From Thiohalophilus sp. (lineage in GTDB: Bacteria; Pseudomonadota; Gammaproteobacteria; UBA6429; Thiohalophilaceae), in contig NZ_JAXHMV010000001.1 of assembly GCF_034521165.1 (NCBI RefSeq), positions 299,946-363,945 of the forward strand: DNA of 64,000 nucleotides, read 5' to 3'. This document shows positions 1 to 8,161 of this stretch, piece after piece (within the stretch, counting starts at the first letter, position 1; each line of letters begins with the position of its first letter). The position numbers were made by a program, and so were the translations under genes. Under the pieces are notes generated by a model. The model saw only the letters and a list, made by a program, of their open reading frames with translations, was not told the DNA's origin and did not search any database.

Positions 1-39
1 ATCCGCGTTCCCGAAGCCAGCGGCTTTGAAACCGCCTGA
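1..39 (+). CDS. C-terminal end of a gene running in from upstream
   Basis: Frame 1 reads twelve codons (ending GFETA) and then a TGA at 37-39, followed 35 bases later by fliE. In many Gammaproteobacteria the gene directly before fliE is the sigma-54 response regulator fleR/flrC, so this may be its end. The visible residues are too few to test that. Only the open frame and the stop are seen directly. Confidence 0.4.
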   Translation: MRVPEASGFETA

Positions 40-74
40 ATGAAACAGAACGACCCAAGACGGAGAGTGAACCG

Positions 75-416
75 ATGAGCAACACGACGATTACCCCCGA
101 TATGCTGCTGGCCCAGATGCGGTCCATGGCGGCCCAGGCCCAGGGTGCGCAGAGCCAGGGTCTCCAGGCCAATCAGGAGACAGTCAATGGCCAGTCCGAC
201 TTTGCCGATCTGCTCAAACAGTCCATCAATGAAGTGAACAACGCTTCACAGGAAGCCAAGCGGCTGACCGATGCCTTTCAGCAGGGCGATCCCAATGTGC
301 AGTTATCCGAGGTGATGATTGCCAAGCAAAAGTCCAGTGTCGCGTTTGAGGCGATGCTGCAGGTGCGTAACAAACTGGTTAACGCTTACCAGGAAGTCAT
401 GAATATGCAGGTGTAA
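75..416 (+). CDS. fliE: Flagellar hook-basal body protein FliE
   Basis: FliE is the small adaptor between the MS ring (FliF) and the proximal rod. The 113-residue product has the usual family length. It carries the conserved C-terminal helix (QVRNKLVNAYQEVMNMQV) that packs in the rod and export-gate region, and an N-terminal half rich in Gln, Ala and Ser. A GGAG ribosome site sits about nine bases before the ATG. It is the first gene of a same-strand block running through fliJ. The 150-base gap to fliF is the longest in that block and is filled with short degenerate repeats. No sigma-54 element is visible in the 35 bases before it, so its promoter probably lies upstream of the window or in the preceding gene. 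Confidence 0.95.
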   Translation: MSNTTITPDMLLAQMRSMAAQAQGAQSQGLQANQETVNGQSDFADLLKQSINEVNNASQEAKRLTDAFQQGDPNVQLSEVMIAKQKSSVAFEAMLQVRNKLVNAYQEVMNMQV

Positions 417-420
417 GGCG

Positions 421-481
421 TGAGGGCGTCAGGTCGCGAGGTAGTGAGTTCGTGAGATCGCGAGTTTGTCAGGAGGTCGAG
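421..481 (+). repeat. Short degenerate tandem repeats between fliE and fliF
   Basis: This stretch is built of loosely repeated units of the GTGAG, TCGCGAG and GTCAGG type, for example GTGAGTTCGTGAGATCGCG. It resembles the degenerate repeats seen in other intergenic spaces of this window. No gene, terminator or promoter is visible in it. Confidence 0.5.
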
Positions 482-566
482 GGAATGCAGGTTGTTCGAT
501 AACAACGCTTCGTATCGCTGCCCTGAAACTGAACTTAATTATTTAACAATATGACAGTACACGATT

Positions 567-2198
567 ATGGATCTTGTCAAAGCTGAACAACTCAATGCGC
601 CGTTTCAGGGGATGGTTAACCTGCCCGTGCTGAAACAGGCCGGGTTGCTGGTGGGCCTGGCCGCCAGTATTGCGCTGGGTGTGGCGATCGTGCTGTGGTC
701 CCGCAGTCCCGATTACAGCATTCTTTACAGCAGCGTCACCGGCCAGAGCGCCCAGGAGATGGTCCAGGTACTGTCGGGCGCGGGAATCGATTATCGGCTG
801 GATCCCGACAGCGGCACCTTGATGGTGGACAGCGATAAATTGCATCAGGCCAAGCTGAAACTGGCCGCGGCCAATCTGACCCAGACTGATGGCGTCGGCT
901 TCGAGTTACTCGAAGATGCGGACGGGTTCGGTTCCAGCTCGTTTATGCAAAATGCCCGTTTTCATCGCGCCCAGGAAGGCGAGCTGGCCCGTACCATCAG
1001 TTCGATTACGGCCGTGCAGACTGCGCGGGTGCATCTGGCCCTGCCCAAACAGTCGGCGTTTATTCGCAGTCAGCGCCAGGCCAGTGCCTCGGTGATGCTC
1101 AAATTACGCCCGGGTCGGCAACTGGAAAAACAGCAAATCAACGCGATCGTCAATCTGGTCTCGTCCAGTGTGCCGAACATGATCGCCTCGGACGTCACCA
1201 TCGTTGATGATCAGGGGCGCCTGTTGTCCTCCGGCAAGGATCAGGAAGGGCTGGCCCTGACCGCCAGTCAGTTCGATCACACCCGCAAGGTGGAAGACTC
1301 CTACGCCAGCCGGGTTGAAAACATACTAACTCCGCTGGTGGGACGGGAGAATGTTCGCGCCACGGTCAGTGCCGATCTCGATTTTACCCGTACCGAGTCC
1401 ACCCGCGAGGCCTATAACCCCGATGCGCCGGCGGTACGCAGTGAACAGTCGTTTGAAGAAGAGGTTAACGGTCCGGCCATCGCCGGCGGGATTCCGGGGG
1501 CGTTGACCAACACGCCGCCGGGGCAGGCCCGGGCGCCCGAGGAGGCCGATGCCGCGGCGGGCGAACAGGTTCAAACCGAGGAGTCCGGCCAGGTTACTCG
1601 CCGCTCGACGCGCAACTATGAGCTGGATCGCACGATCAGTCACAGCCGCAATGTGCCCGGTTCCATACGCCGGCTCTCCGTTGCCGTGGTGCTGGATGTT
1701 AAACAGGTCGCTGACGATGAGGGTAATCCGGTCGCGACACCCTATACCGATGCGGAGCTGGCCCGCTTTACGACACTGGTCAAGGAAGCCGTCGGGTTTA
1801 ACGCGGTGCGCGGCGATTCGGTGCAGGTCATCAACGCCGAGTTTACCCCGCCGGTACAACTGGAGGAGGTCCCGGCCGAGTCGTTCTGGGAGAAACCGGG
1901 CTTCTGGTCGATTCTCAAGCAAGTGGGTGGCGCGCTGCTGGCTCTGTTAATCTTGTTTGGTGTGCTGCGTCCGGTCATGCGCAGCCTGGCGAGTCATCGT
2001 CCGACCCGGATCGTTGACCCCCAGACCGGTGAGGAACTTTCCGAGGACCAGCTCAGTCTCTCCGGCGGGGGTGGCGGACAGCCCCGTTTGCCCAAGGCGG
2101 CAACCTATGAAGATAATCTGAACATGGCCCGGCAACTGGCCGCCCAGGAACCTAAACGCGTGGCCCAGGTGGTCAAAAGCTGGCTGGACGATAAATAA
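567..2198 (+). CDS. fliF: Flagellar MS-ring protein FliF
   Basis: FliF forms the inner-membrane MS ring on which the flagellar motor and export apparatus assemble. The 543-residue protein has a first membrane helix at about residues 24-45 and periplasmic ring-building (YscJ/FliF) domains. A low-complexity Pro/Ala/Glu segment follows near residues 305-345, then a second membrane helix at about 452-468. The cytoplasmic tail ends in the FliG-binding region (NMARQLAAQEPKRVAQVVKSW). Length matches the family (about 550). No strong ribosome site precedes the ATG at 567. The start was chosen because the N-terminus MDLVKAEQL directly precedes the conserved helix. fliG follows after 24 bases. Confidence 0.96.
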   Translation: MDLVKAEQLNAPFQGMVNLPVLKQAGLLVGLAASIALGVAIVLWSRSPDYSILYSSVTGQSAQEMVQVLSGAGIDYRLDPDSGTLMVDSDKLHQAKLKLAAANLTQTDGVGFELLEDADGFGSSSFMQNARFHRAQEGELARTISSITAVQTARVHLALPKQSAFIRSQRQASASVMLKLRPGRQLEKQQINAIVNLVSSSVPNMIASDVTIVDDQGRLLSSGKDQEGLALTASQFDHTRKVEDSYASRVENILTPLVGRENVRATVSADLDFTRTESTREAYNPDAPAVRSEQSFEEEVNGPAIAGGIPGALTNTPPGQARAPEEADAAAGEQVQTEESGQVTRRSTRNYELDRTISHSRNVPGSIRRLSVAVVLDVKQVADDEGNPVATPYTDAELARFTTLVKEAVGFNAVRGDSVQVINAEFTPPVQLEEVPAESFWEKPGFWSILKQVGGALLALLILFGVLRPVMRSLASHRPTRIVDPQTGEELSEDQLSLSGGGGGQPRLPKAATYEDNLNMARQLAAQEPKRVAQVVKSWLDDK

Positions 2199-2222
2199 GG
2201 TCGCGGCAGGATAGCAATCGAT

Positions 2223-3242
2223 ATGGCAGAAGCAGATTCCAAAGGCAAACACATCAGCGGCACGGAGCGTGCCGCCGTGTTGTTGATGACACTGGGCGAG
2301 CAGGATGCGGCGGCCATTCTCAAGCACATGAGCCCCAAAGAGGTCCAGCGGGTCGGCGAGGCCATGGCCGCCATGAGCAATGTCAACCGGGAAACGGTGG
2401 ATCACGTGCTGGCGCAGTTTTGCGACACGGTGGATGAGCAGACCGAACTGGGTATTGGCAACGAGGACTATCTGCGTAATGTGCTGGTCAACGCCCTGGG
2501 CGAGGACAAGGCCGGCAATGTGATCGATCGCATCCTCATGGGCCACAATGCCAAGGGGCTGGAGACCCTCAAGTGGATGGAACCGCGGGCCATTGCCGAA
2601 CTGATTCGTCTCGAGCATCCGCAGATTATCGCGATCGTCCTCTCCTATCTGGAAAGCGATCATGCCGCCGAAGTACTGGCGGCGTTACCGGAGAATATGC
2701 GTACCGATGTCGTTATTCGGGTGGCCACCCTCGATGGTATCCAGCCCAGCGCCCTGCATGAACTTGACGAGACGCTGGAAAAACAGTTTGCCGGTCATGC
2801 GGACAGTCTCAAGTCGGCCGGTGTCGGTGGTATCAAGACGGCCGCCAACCTGCTCAACTTTGTCGACACCAGTGTCGAATCGCAAATCATGGATCTGGTC
2901 AAGCAGCAGGACGAGGAGCTGGGCCAGAATATTCAGGAACAGATGTTTGTCTTTGATAATCTGGTGGATGTGGATGACCGCGGCATCCAGGCGCTGTTGC
3001 GCGAAATCTCTTCCGAGAATCTGATCGTGGCGTTGAAGGGCGCCGACGAAAACGTTAAAGACAAGATCGTCAAGAATATGTCCAAACGGGCTTCCGAGAT
3101 GTTGCTCGACGATCTGGATGCCAAGGGGCCGGTCCGGCTCAGCGAAGTGGAGATCGCACAGAAGGAGATTCTCACGGTTGCACGGCGCATGGCCGAGTCG
3201 GGCGAGATCTCGTTAGGCGGCAGCGGCGATGACTTCGTCTAA
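2223..3242 (+). CDS. fliG: Flagellar motor switch protein FliG
   Basis: FliG is the rotor component that couples stator ion flow to rotation. The 339-residue product shows the N-terminal FliF-binding region, the EHPQ motif of the middle domain (LIRLEHPQIIAIVLSYL), and the charged torque-generating C-terminal domain (LLREISSENL, then a K/R/D/E-rich helix up to DAKGPVRLSEVEIAQKEI). Length and motif order are typical. The ATG at 2223 lies 24 bases after the fliF stop. Its last 14 bases overlap the start of fliH, so translation of the two is probably coupled. Confidence 0.97.
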   Translation: MAEADSKGKHISGTERAAVLLMTLGEQDAAAILKHMSPKEVQRVGEAMAAMSNVNRETVDHVLAQFCDTVDEQTELGIGNEDYLRNVLVNALGEDKAGNVIDRILMGHNAKGLETLKWMEPRAIAELIRLEHPQIIAIVLSYLESDHAAEVLAALPENMRTDVVIRVATLDGIQPSALHELDETLEKQFAGHADSLKSAGVGGIKTAANLLNFVDTSVESQIMDLVKQQDEELGQNIQEQMFVFDNLVDVDDRGIQALLREISSENLIVALKGADENVKDKIVKNMSKRASEMLLDDLDAKGPVRLSEVEIAQKEILTVARRMAESGEISLGGSGDDFV

Positions 3243-3882
3243 GGTGTCCGACAATCAGCAGTCCGCCTATGAGCGTTGGGAACTGCCCAATGTGCATGAC
3301 GACGCCATGCCACGTTCCCCGGCTACCGCCTCGCAACTGGAAGCCGTTCAGCAACAGGCCTATGAAGAAGGCTTTGCCCAGGGCAAGCAGGAAGGCTTCG
3401 ACAAGGGGCTGGCCGAGGGGCAGGAGGAAATCCGGAGCCGGGTTGAACAACTGGAACGGTTGATGTCGGCGTTGACCGAGCCGTTTACCGAACTGGATGA
3501 GCAGGTGATCGAGCAGACCGGTCAACTGGCCATGTCTGTCGCGGAGCATGTGATTCGCCGTGAACTGAAAACCGAGCCGGGGCAGGTGATTGCCGTGGTA
3601 CGCGAGGCCGTCAATGCCCTGCCGGTCAGTGCCCGCAATATCCGGGTTCAGTTACACCCCGAAGACGCCCAGCTGGTGCGCGAAGCGCTGTCCCTCAATG
3701 AAACCGATAACGACAACCGGTTATGGCAGGTGGTGGAAGAACCGCTGATCAGTCGTGGCGGCTGCAAGGTGGTGGCGGAAAACTCGACCATCGATGCCAC
3801 CATCGAAAAACAGATCGCCAGAATCTCAGCAGCCGTGTTTGGCGGGGAGCGTGTCAGCGATGGCGACGATTCCGACAACTGA
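3229..3882 (+). CDS. fliH: Flagellar export regulator FliH
   Basis: FliH binds and restrains the FliI ATPase of the flagellar type III export apparatus. The 217-residue protein has a variable N-terminus and a Gly/Glu/Gln-rich repeat segment near residues 43-66 (AYEEGFAQGKQEGFDKG and AEGQEEIRS). These are the GxxxG-type helices typical of FliH. A C-terminal domain related to V/F-ATPase peripheral stalk subunits follows. The start overlaps the end of fliG and the end overlaps fliI by 23 bases, giving a tight fliG-H-I chain. Overall sequence conservation is low, as usual for this family. Confidence 0.93.
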   Translation: MTSSKVSDNQQSAYERWELPNVHDDAMPRSPATASQLEAVQQQAYEEGFAQGKQEGFDKGLAEGQEEIRSRVEQLERLMSALTEPFTELDEQVIEQTGQLAMSVAEHVIRRELKTEPGQVIAVVREAVNALPVSARNIRVQLHPEDAQLVREALSLNETDNDNRLWQVVEEPLISRGGCKVVAENSTIDATIEKQIARISAAVFGGERVSDGDDSDN

Positions 3883-5254
3883 GCGCAGTGATCAATGGCG
3901 ACAGGGCCTCGCTACCCTGTCAGGGCGCCTGCAACAGGTGGAAACCCTGATCGTCGAAGGGCGGCTGAGCCGGATGGTCGGTCTGACCCTCGAAGCGGTC
4001 GGCTGTCAGTCGGTGATCGGGGCGCGTTGTCTGGTTGAAAGCGAAGACAGTGACAGCATAGAAGCCGAGGTGGTCGGGTTTGCGGGCGAAAAACTGTTTT
4101 TGATGCCGACCGGCAATATTCATGGTATCCATCCCAATGCCCGGGTGATTCCCACCAATCGCGTTTATGAAACGGTCGTGGGGGATGGTGTGCTGGGACG
4201 AGTGCTCGACGGTGCCGGCAAACCGCTGGACGGACAGGGGCCTTTGATGGCGTCCGAACGCATGCCACTGACCGGCAAACCGATCAACCCGCTGGAACGT
4301 GCCCCGATCAGCGCCCCGCTGGATGTTGGTGTGCGCGCCATTAATGCCTTGTTAAGCGTCGGTCGCGGCCAGCGCATGGGGCTGTTTGCCGGCAGCGGGG
4401 TCGGCAAGAGTGTCCTGCTGGGCATGATGACCCGCTATACCGCCGCGGATGTGATCGTCGTCGGCATGATCGGCGAGCGCGGCCGGGAGGTGAAAGAATT
4501 CATTGATAATATTCTCGGTCCCGAAGGTATGGCGCGTGCCTGCGTGGTGGCGGTGCCGGCGGACCAGACACCGGTGATGCGCATGCACGGTGCTTTTCTG
4601 GCTACCAGTATTGCTGAATATTTTCGCGATCAGGGCAAGCATGTCCTGTTGCTCATGGACTCGCTGACCCGTTTCGCCCAGGCCCAGCGGGAAATCGCCC
4701 TGGCCATTGGCGAGCCGCCGGTCACCAAGGGCTATCCGCCGTCGGTCTTCGCGCGCATGCCGCAACTGGTTGAGCGGGCCGGTAACGGCCCGGCCGGCGG
4801 CGGTTCGATTACCGGGTTTTATACGGTGCTGACCGAAGGCGACGATCAACAGGAACCGATCGCCGATGCTTCGCGCGCAATCCTCGACGGGCATATCGTG
4901 CTGTCGCGCCAACTGGCCGAGTCGGGGCATTATCCGGCGATCGATGTGGAGGCCTCTATCAGTCGGGCAATGAATGCGATTGTCTCGAACGAACAGCAAC
5001 AGATAGTGCAGCGGTTCAAACAGCTGTATTCCACTTATCAGCGTAACAGCGATCTGATCAGTGTCGGCGCCTACACCCGAGGCACTGATACCCGCATCGA
5101 TGAGGCGATCGCCATGCATCCGAAATTGATGGCGTTTCTGCGCCAGGATATGCAGCAGCCGACTAACTGGCAGGACAGTCTCAATCAGCTGGAGCAGCTA
5201 TTGTCTGAACCGGCGAATACACCGCAACCGGAAGTCCCGATGGTGACGATCTGA
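3860..5254 (+). CDS. fliI: Flagellum-specific ATPase FliI
   Basis: FliI hydrolyses ATP to support export of rod, hook and filament subunits. From the ATG at 3860 it is 464 residues long. It has the Walker A loop GSGVGKS (about residue 178), Walker B VLLLMDSLTRFAQA, and the conserved GYPPSVFARMPQLVERAG segment, as in the F1-beta/FliI/YscN family. The frame is open further upstream to 3755. The 3860 start is preferred because a GGGGAG ribosome site lies about ten bases before it, family alignment begins here, and the longer version would overlap fliH by more than 120 bases. fliJ begins one base after its stop. Confidence 0.96.
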   Translation: MATIPTTERSDQWRQGLATLSGRLQQVETLIVEGRLSRMVGLTLEAVGCQSVIGARCLVESEDSDSIEAEVVGFAGEKLFLMPTGNIHGIHPNARVIPTNRVYETVVGDGVLGRVLDGAGKPLDGQGPLMASERMPLTGKPINPLERAPISAPLDVGVRAINALLSVGRGQRMGLFAGSGVGKSVLLGMMTRYTAADVIVVGMIGERGREVKEFIDNILGPEGMARACVVAVPADQTPVMRMHGAFLATSIAEYFRDQGKHVLLLMDSLTRFAQAQREIALAIGEPPVTKGYPPSVFARMPQLVERAGNGPAGGGSITGFYTVLTEGDDQQEPIADASRAILDGHIVLSRQLAESGHYPAIDVEASISRAMNAIVSNEQQQIVQRFKQLYSTYQRNSDLISVGAYTRGTDTRIDEAIAMHPKLMAFLRQDMQQPTNWQDSLNQLEQLLSEPANTPQPEVPMVTI

Positions 5255-5255
5255 G

Positions 5256-5702
5256 ATGAAAAAATCCGAGCGTATCAAATCGCTTATGCAGCTGGCGGAA
5301 AAACAGGAACAGCAGGCCGTGCGCGATCTGGGCCAGGCGCAACAGCAAATGGAAGCCCAGCAGACCAAACTGGAAGAGCTGCGCGTATACCGCGAGGAGT
5401 ACCGGCGGCGCTTTTTACAGGATGGCGAGCAGGGGATCACTGGTTCCCAATTGCAACATTTCCAGGCTTTCATGGGCCAGCTGGATCAGGCGATCGAAAA
5501 TCAGCACCAGGTGGTTGAACAACTGGCCGTGCAGTGCCGGCAACAAACCGATCATTGGCAACAGCGCCATCAACAGACCCGTATCCTGGACAAGACCCGG
5601 GATCGCTTCGCGCGCCACGAACGTCATCAGGCCGAACGGCAGGAACAGCTTGAAAATGACGATCTGGCCGGGGCCCGGCACCGGCACAAGCCTACCGATT
5701 GA
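5256..5702 (+). CDS. fliJ: Flagellar export chaperone FliJ
   Basis: FliJ is a small coiled-coil protein of the export apparatus that couples FliI to FlhA. The 148-residue product is almost entirely helical. It is dominated by Gln, Glu, Arg and Lys with heptad-like spacing (for example RIKSLMQLAEKQEQQAV and DKTRDRFARHERHQAER), as expected for the family. Sequence alone would be weak evidence. The position one base after fliI, the length and the coiled coil make the call secure. It is the last gene before a sigma-54 promoter. Confidence 0.92.
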   Translation: MKKSERIKSLMQLAEKQEQQAVRDLGQAQQQMEAQQTKLEELRVYREEYRRRFLQDGEQGITGSQLQHFQAFMGQLDQAIENQHQVVEQLAVQCRQQTDHWQQRHQQTRILDKTRDRFARHERHQAERQEQLENDDLAGARHRHKPTD

Positions 5703-5772
5703 CGACCGCGCCGGGCACGGAGGTCAATCACCAGTGGCTAGCTACTGGCCCCTGACCCTTGGCCCTGGATTT

Positions 5773-5788
5773 TGGCATACCCCTTGCA
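5773..5788 (+). promoter_or_regulatory. Sigma-54 promoter for fliK
   Basis: TGGCATACCCCTTGCA has GG at 5774-5775 and GC at 5786-5787, exactly 12 bases apart, as in the -24/-12 consensus TGGCACG-N4-TTGCA. It lies about 35 bases before the fliK ATG at 5823. Sigma-54 drives intermediate flagellar genes in many Gammaproteobacteria under FleQ/FlrA or FleR/FlrC. The promoter overlaps the alternative upstream ATG at 5772, which argues against that start. Confidence 0.85.
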
Positions 5789-5822
5789 GTTACCCAGACA
5801 AACCGCTGTGGAGAACACTTTC

Positions 5823-6956
5823 ATGTCTGAAGCTGCAATGATGTTGCTGTCGGGGAAACCGCCTGCCAAAGCTCAGGGCACCGCCGAGAACGCGCGCCAG
5901 GGCGAGGCGGGAACGCAACCCGAGGGCGCGGCGCCGCCGCCATTGTTCGGCGGTCTGCTGCTGAAAATGCTGAATACCGACGGGGAGCAGGCGGCGCTGC
6001 AATTGCCGCCCGCGGCAACCGACGGGGAGGCAAGCGGCAACAGCTTGCCGTCACAATCGCCGGCCATCACTTGGTCGGCACTCATGGTCTGGGATGATTT
6101 ACCGCGTACTGACGGGCAGGCTGTTTTGCCCGCCGGTGGGCTGCCTGACGCCATGTCAGGCCGTGACGCCGGGGCGGCCGCCAGTTTCCTGTTACGCCAG
6201 GCCAATCCGCTGCAACAGGGGACACAAGGCGAGATGCCGGGTCATGTCGGCAGCAGCGCATCTCAAAATAGTGATGCGCTTTTCAACCAGAATCTGCTCA
6301 AGCTCCTCACCGAGCAAACCAGCAATCGCGTGGTCGATCCCCGTCAACCGGCGACCTTGCTGAGCGCCGCGGAGAATACCGAAACAGGATTGAGCAGTTC
6401 GCTATCCCTGAACGCGGGGTCTTCTTCCTCGCAGCAGGGGCAGTTCAATCAAATGCTGGCGGGGCTCGGCGGGATGAATAACGGCGCGGGGCAACGTCCC
6501 GAAATGCAGCTGCCGCCGATGAACGTGTCACCGCAGCACCCGAACTGGAGTAACGGGATTGGTGAGCGGATCCAGTGGATGGTGGGCCAGAACATGCAAC
6601 GGGCTGAAATTCGTCTTGAGCCTCCGGAACTGGGCTCTCTGGAACTGCGGGTGACGATCAATCGGGATCAGGCCAGTTTGAATATTAGCGTGGCCAATGC
6701 CCAGGTGCGGGATGCGGTGGAAGCCGCGGCCCCCCGGTTACGGGAAATGTTTGGCGAGGTCGGTCTGGATCTGGGCGATGTGAATGTTTCCCAGGAATCG
6801 TTTGCCGAACAGCAACAGACCGGCGACAACCCCGATGGCCAGGGCCAGGCGCTCGCCCATGGTGATGAGCCCGGGACCGATAGTGACTCCTCCACCGTCG
6901 CGGGAGAAAGCCGTCTCAATTCGAACGACAACGGATTACTGGATCTTTATGCCTGA
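5823..6956 (+). CDS. fliK: Flagellar hook-length control protein FliK
   Basis: FliK measures hook length and switches export specificity to filament substrates. The 377-residue protein has a long low-complexity N-terminal and middle region rich in Gly, Gln, Ala, Ser and Pro. The conserved C-terminal Flg_hook domain begins near residue 240 with GERIQWMVGQNMQRAEIRL, PPELGSLELRV and later DVNVS. An acidic Ser/Asp-rich tail follows. The ATG at 5823 is preceded by GGAGA and lies downstream of the sigma-54 promoter. The frame is open to 5772, but that start would sit inside the promoter. The usual following genes (fliL onward) are not here. Confidence 0.92.
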   Translation: MSEAAMMLLSGKPPAKAQGTAENARQGEAGTQPEGAAPPPLFGGLLLKMLNTDGEQAALQLPPAATDGEASGNSLPSQSPAITWSALMVWDDLPRTDGQAVLPAGGLPDAMSGRDAGAAASFLLRQANPLQQGTQGEMPGHVGSSASQNSDALFNQNLLKLLTEQTSNRVVDPRQPATLLSAAENTETGLSSSLSLNAGSSSSQQGQFNQMLAGLGGMNNGAGQRPEMQLPPMNVSPQHPNWSNGIGERIQWMVGQNMQRAEIRLEPPELGSLELRVTINRDQASLNISVANAQVRDAVEAAAPRLREMFGEVGLDLGDVNVSQESFAEQQQTGDNPDGQGQALAHGDEPGTDSDSSTVAGESRLNSNDNGLLDLYA

Positions 6957-7097
6957 CCCGGCGGTGATGGGCCGCTGTGACGACGGTTTTGCGGGCCTGA
7001 CATCAAACGGCGGCGGATTCATGACACCGCGCCCGGGTTATACAACAGGATGAATGTAAGACCTTGATTAACAAAAAGTTAATGTATTTCAGAGAAC

Positions 7098-7113
7098 GGG
7101 CACGCTTTCTGCA
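7098..7113 (+). promoter_or_regulatory. Sigma-54 promoter for the fliA-type sigma factor
   Basis: GGGCACGCTTTCTGCA has GG at 7099-7100 and GC at 7111-7112, 12 bases apart, and keeps the GGCACG core of the -24 element. The start codon of the next gene is at 7204, leaving an untranslated leader of about 80 bases. It is one base weaker than consensus at each element. Confidence 0.78.
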
Positions 7114-7203
7114 TCCTGCTGTTCAGTACCGTCTGAGACAGAAGTATTCAAGTTGCCGCCTTCGGCTACCGACATTACAGCAATCACAAACAGGTGAATT
7201 CTG

Positions 7204-7932
7204 ATGCCGCTTTCGATGTATAGCACCAGCCAGCTCAGCGAAGCCGAACAGCTCGTGGAGACGCACGGGCCGCTGGTACAGAAGATTGCCTATCATCTGA
7301 TGTCCCGCCTGCCCGCCAGTGTGGTGGTGGATGATCTGATCCAGGTCGGGATGCTGGGGCTGCTGGATGCGGCCCAGCATTATGATCCCGCTCAGGGCGC
7401 CACATTTGAAACCTATGCCACGATCCGCATCCGCGGGGCCATGCTGGATGAACTGCGCCGCAATGACTGGGCACCCAAATCCGTGCATCGGCGGGCACGG
7501 GATCTGATGGAGTGTGCGCAACAGATCGAGGCGGAAACCGGACGCGAAGCCCGGCCGGGTGAAGTGGCCGGGATGATGGGGATTACCCTTAACGAATATC
7601 ACCAGATCCTGCAGGAGACCAACAGTTGCCGCATTCTCAGCTTTGTGGATATGGGGGTCGATGACAATCAACTGGGGGATAACTACAAGGCCGGACAGAC
7701 AACGCCGCTGGATGGACTGGAAGAGACGCGCTTTCAGGAGCATCTGGTCGAGGCCATCGAGGCACTGCCCGAACGCGAGAAGCTGGTTATCGGCCTCTAT
7801 TATGATGAGGAATTCAACCTGCGCGAAATTGGCGAGGTGCTGGGGGTGAGCGAATCCCGGGTCAGCCAGTTGATGAGCCAGGCACATCTGCGCATGCGCA
7901 AGCATCTGTCCGATTACACTACCCGGGATTGA
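7204..7932 (+). CDS. fliA: RNA polymerase sigma factor FliA (sigma-28)
   Basis: Sigma-28 directs transcription of late flagellar and chemotaxis genes. The 242-residue protein has region 2 (PLVQKIAYHLMSRLP, DDLIQVGMLGLLDAA, TFETYATIRIRGAMLDELRR), a region 3 segment, and region 4 with ALPEREKLVIGLYY and the helix-turn-helix LREIGEVLGVSESRVSQLMSQAHLRMR. These are the diagnostic features of FliA. It usually follows flhF-fleN near cheY. Here it sits behind fliK with its own sigma-54 promoter, so the flagellar cluster has been broken or rearranged at this point. It could also be a second copy. Confidence 0.93.
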   Translation: MPLSMYSTSQLSEAEQLVETHGPLVQKIAYHLMSRLPASVVVDDLIQVGMLGLLDAAQHYDPAQGATFETYATIRIRGAMLDELRRNDWAPKSVHRRARDLMECAQQIEAETGREARPGEVAGMMGITLNEYHQILQETNSCRILSFVDMGVDDNQLGDNYKAGQTTPLDGLEETRFQEHLVEAIEALPEREKLVIGLYYDEEFNLREIGEVLGVSESRVSQLMSQAHLRMRKHLSDYTTRD

Positions 7933-8161
7933 CCCCGCACGGCGCTACCGATTTACCGGGTTTGGCTCACAGAACGCCTTTCGAATGGCCGGCACGGCTC
8001 GCATCGGCGTGGGAATACTCTATACTCACTGTTGTTAAGTCTCTGATAATTAAAATAACGGCGGATGTTCTGTGATCCGCTTATCGGTTTTGTCAGCTTG
8101 AATACCGTTACCATGCCCGGGTTGGAACCGTTATGTTCTGACAGGATGTGAGGAGATAATA

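Noticed and set aside
7964..8005. Sigma-54-like sequences upstream of the unknown membrane protein
   Set aside because: One candidate (GGCACGGCTCGC) has a 10-base GG-GC spacing. The other (TGGCTCACAGAACGC) has 12 but lacks both core boxes.
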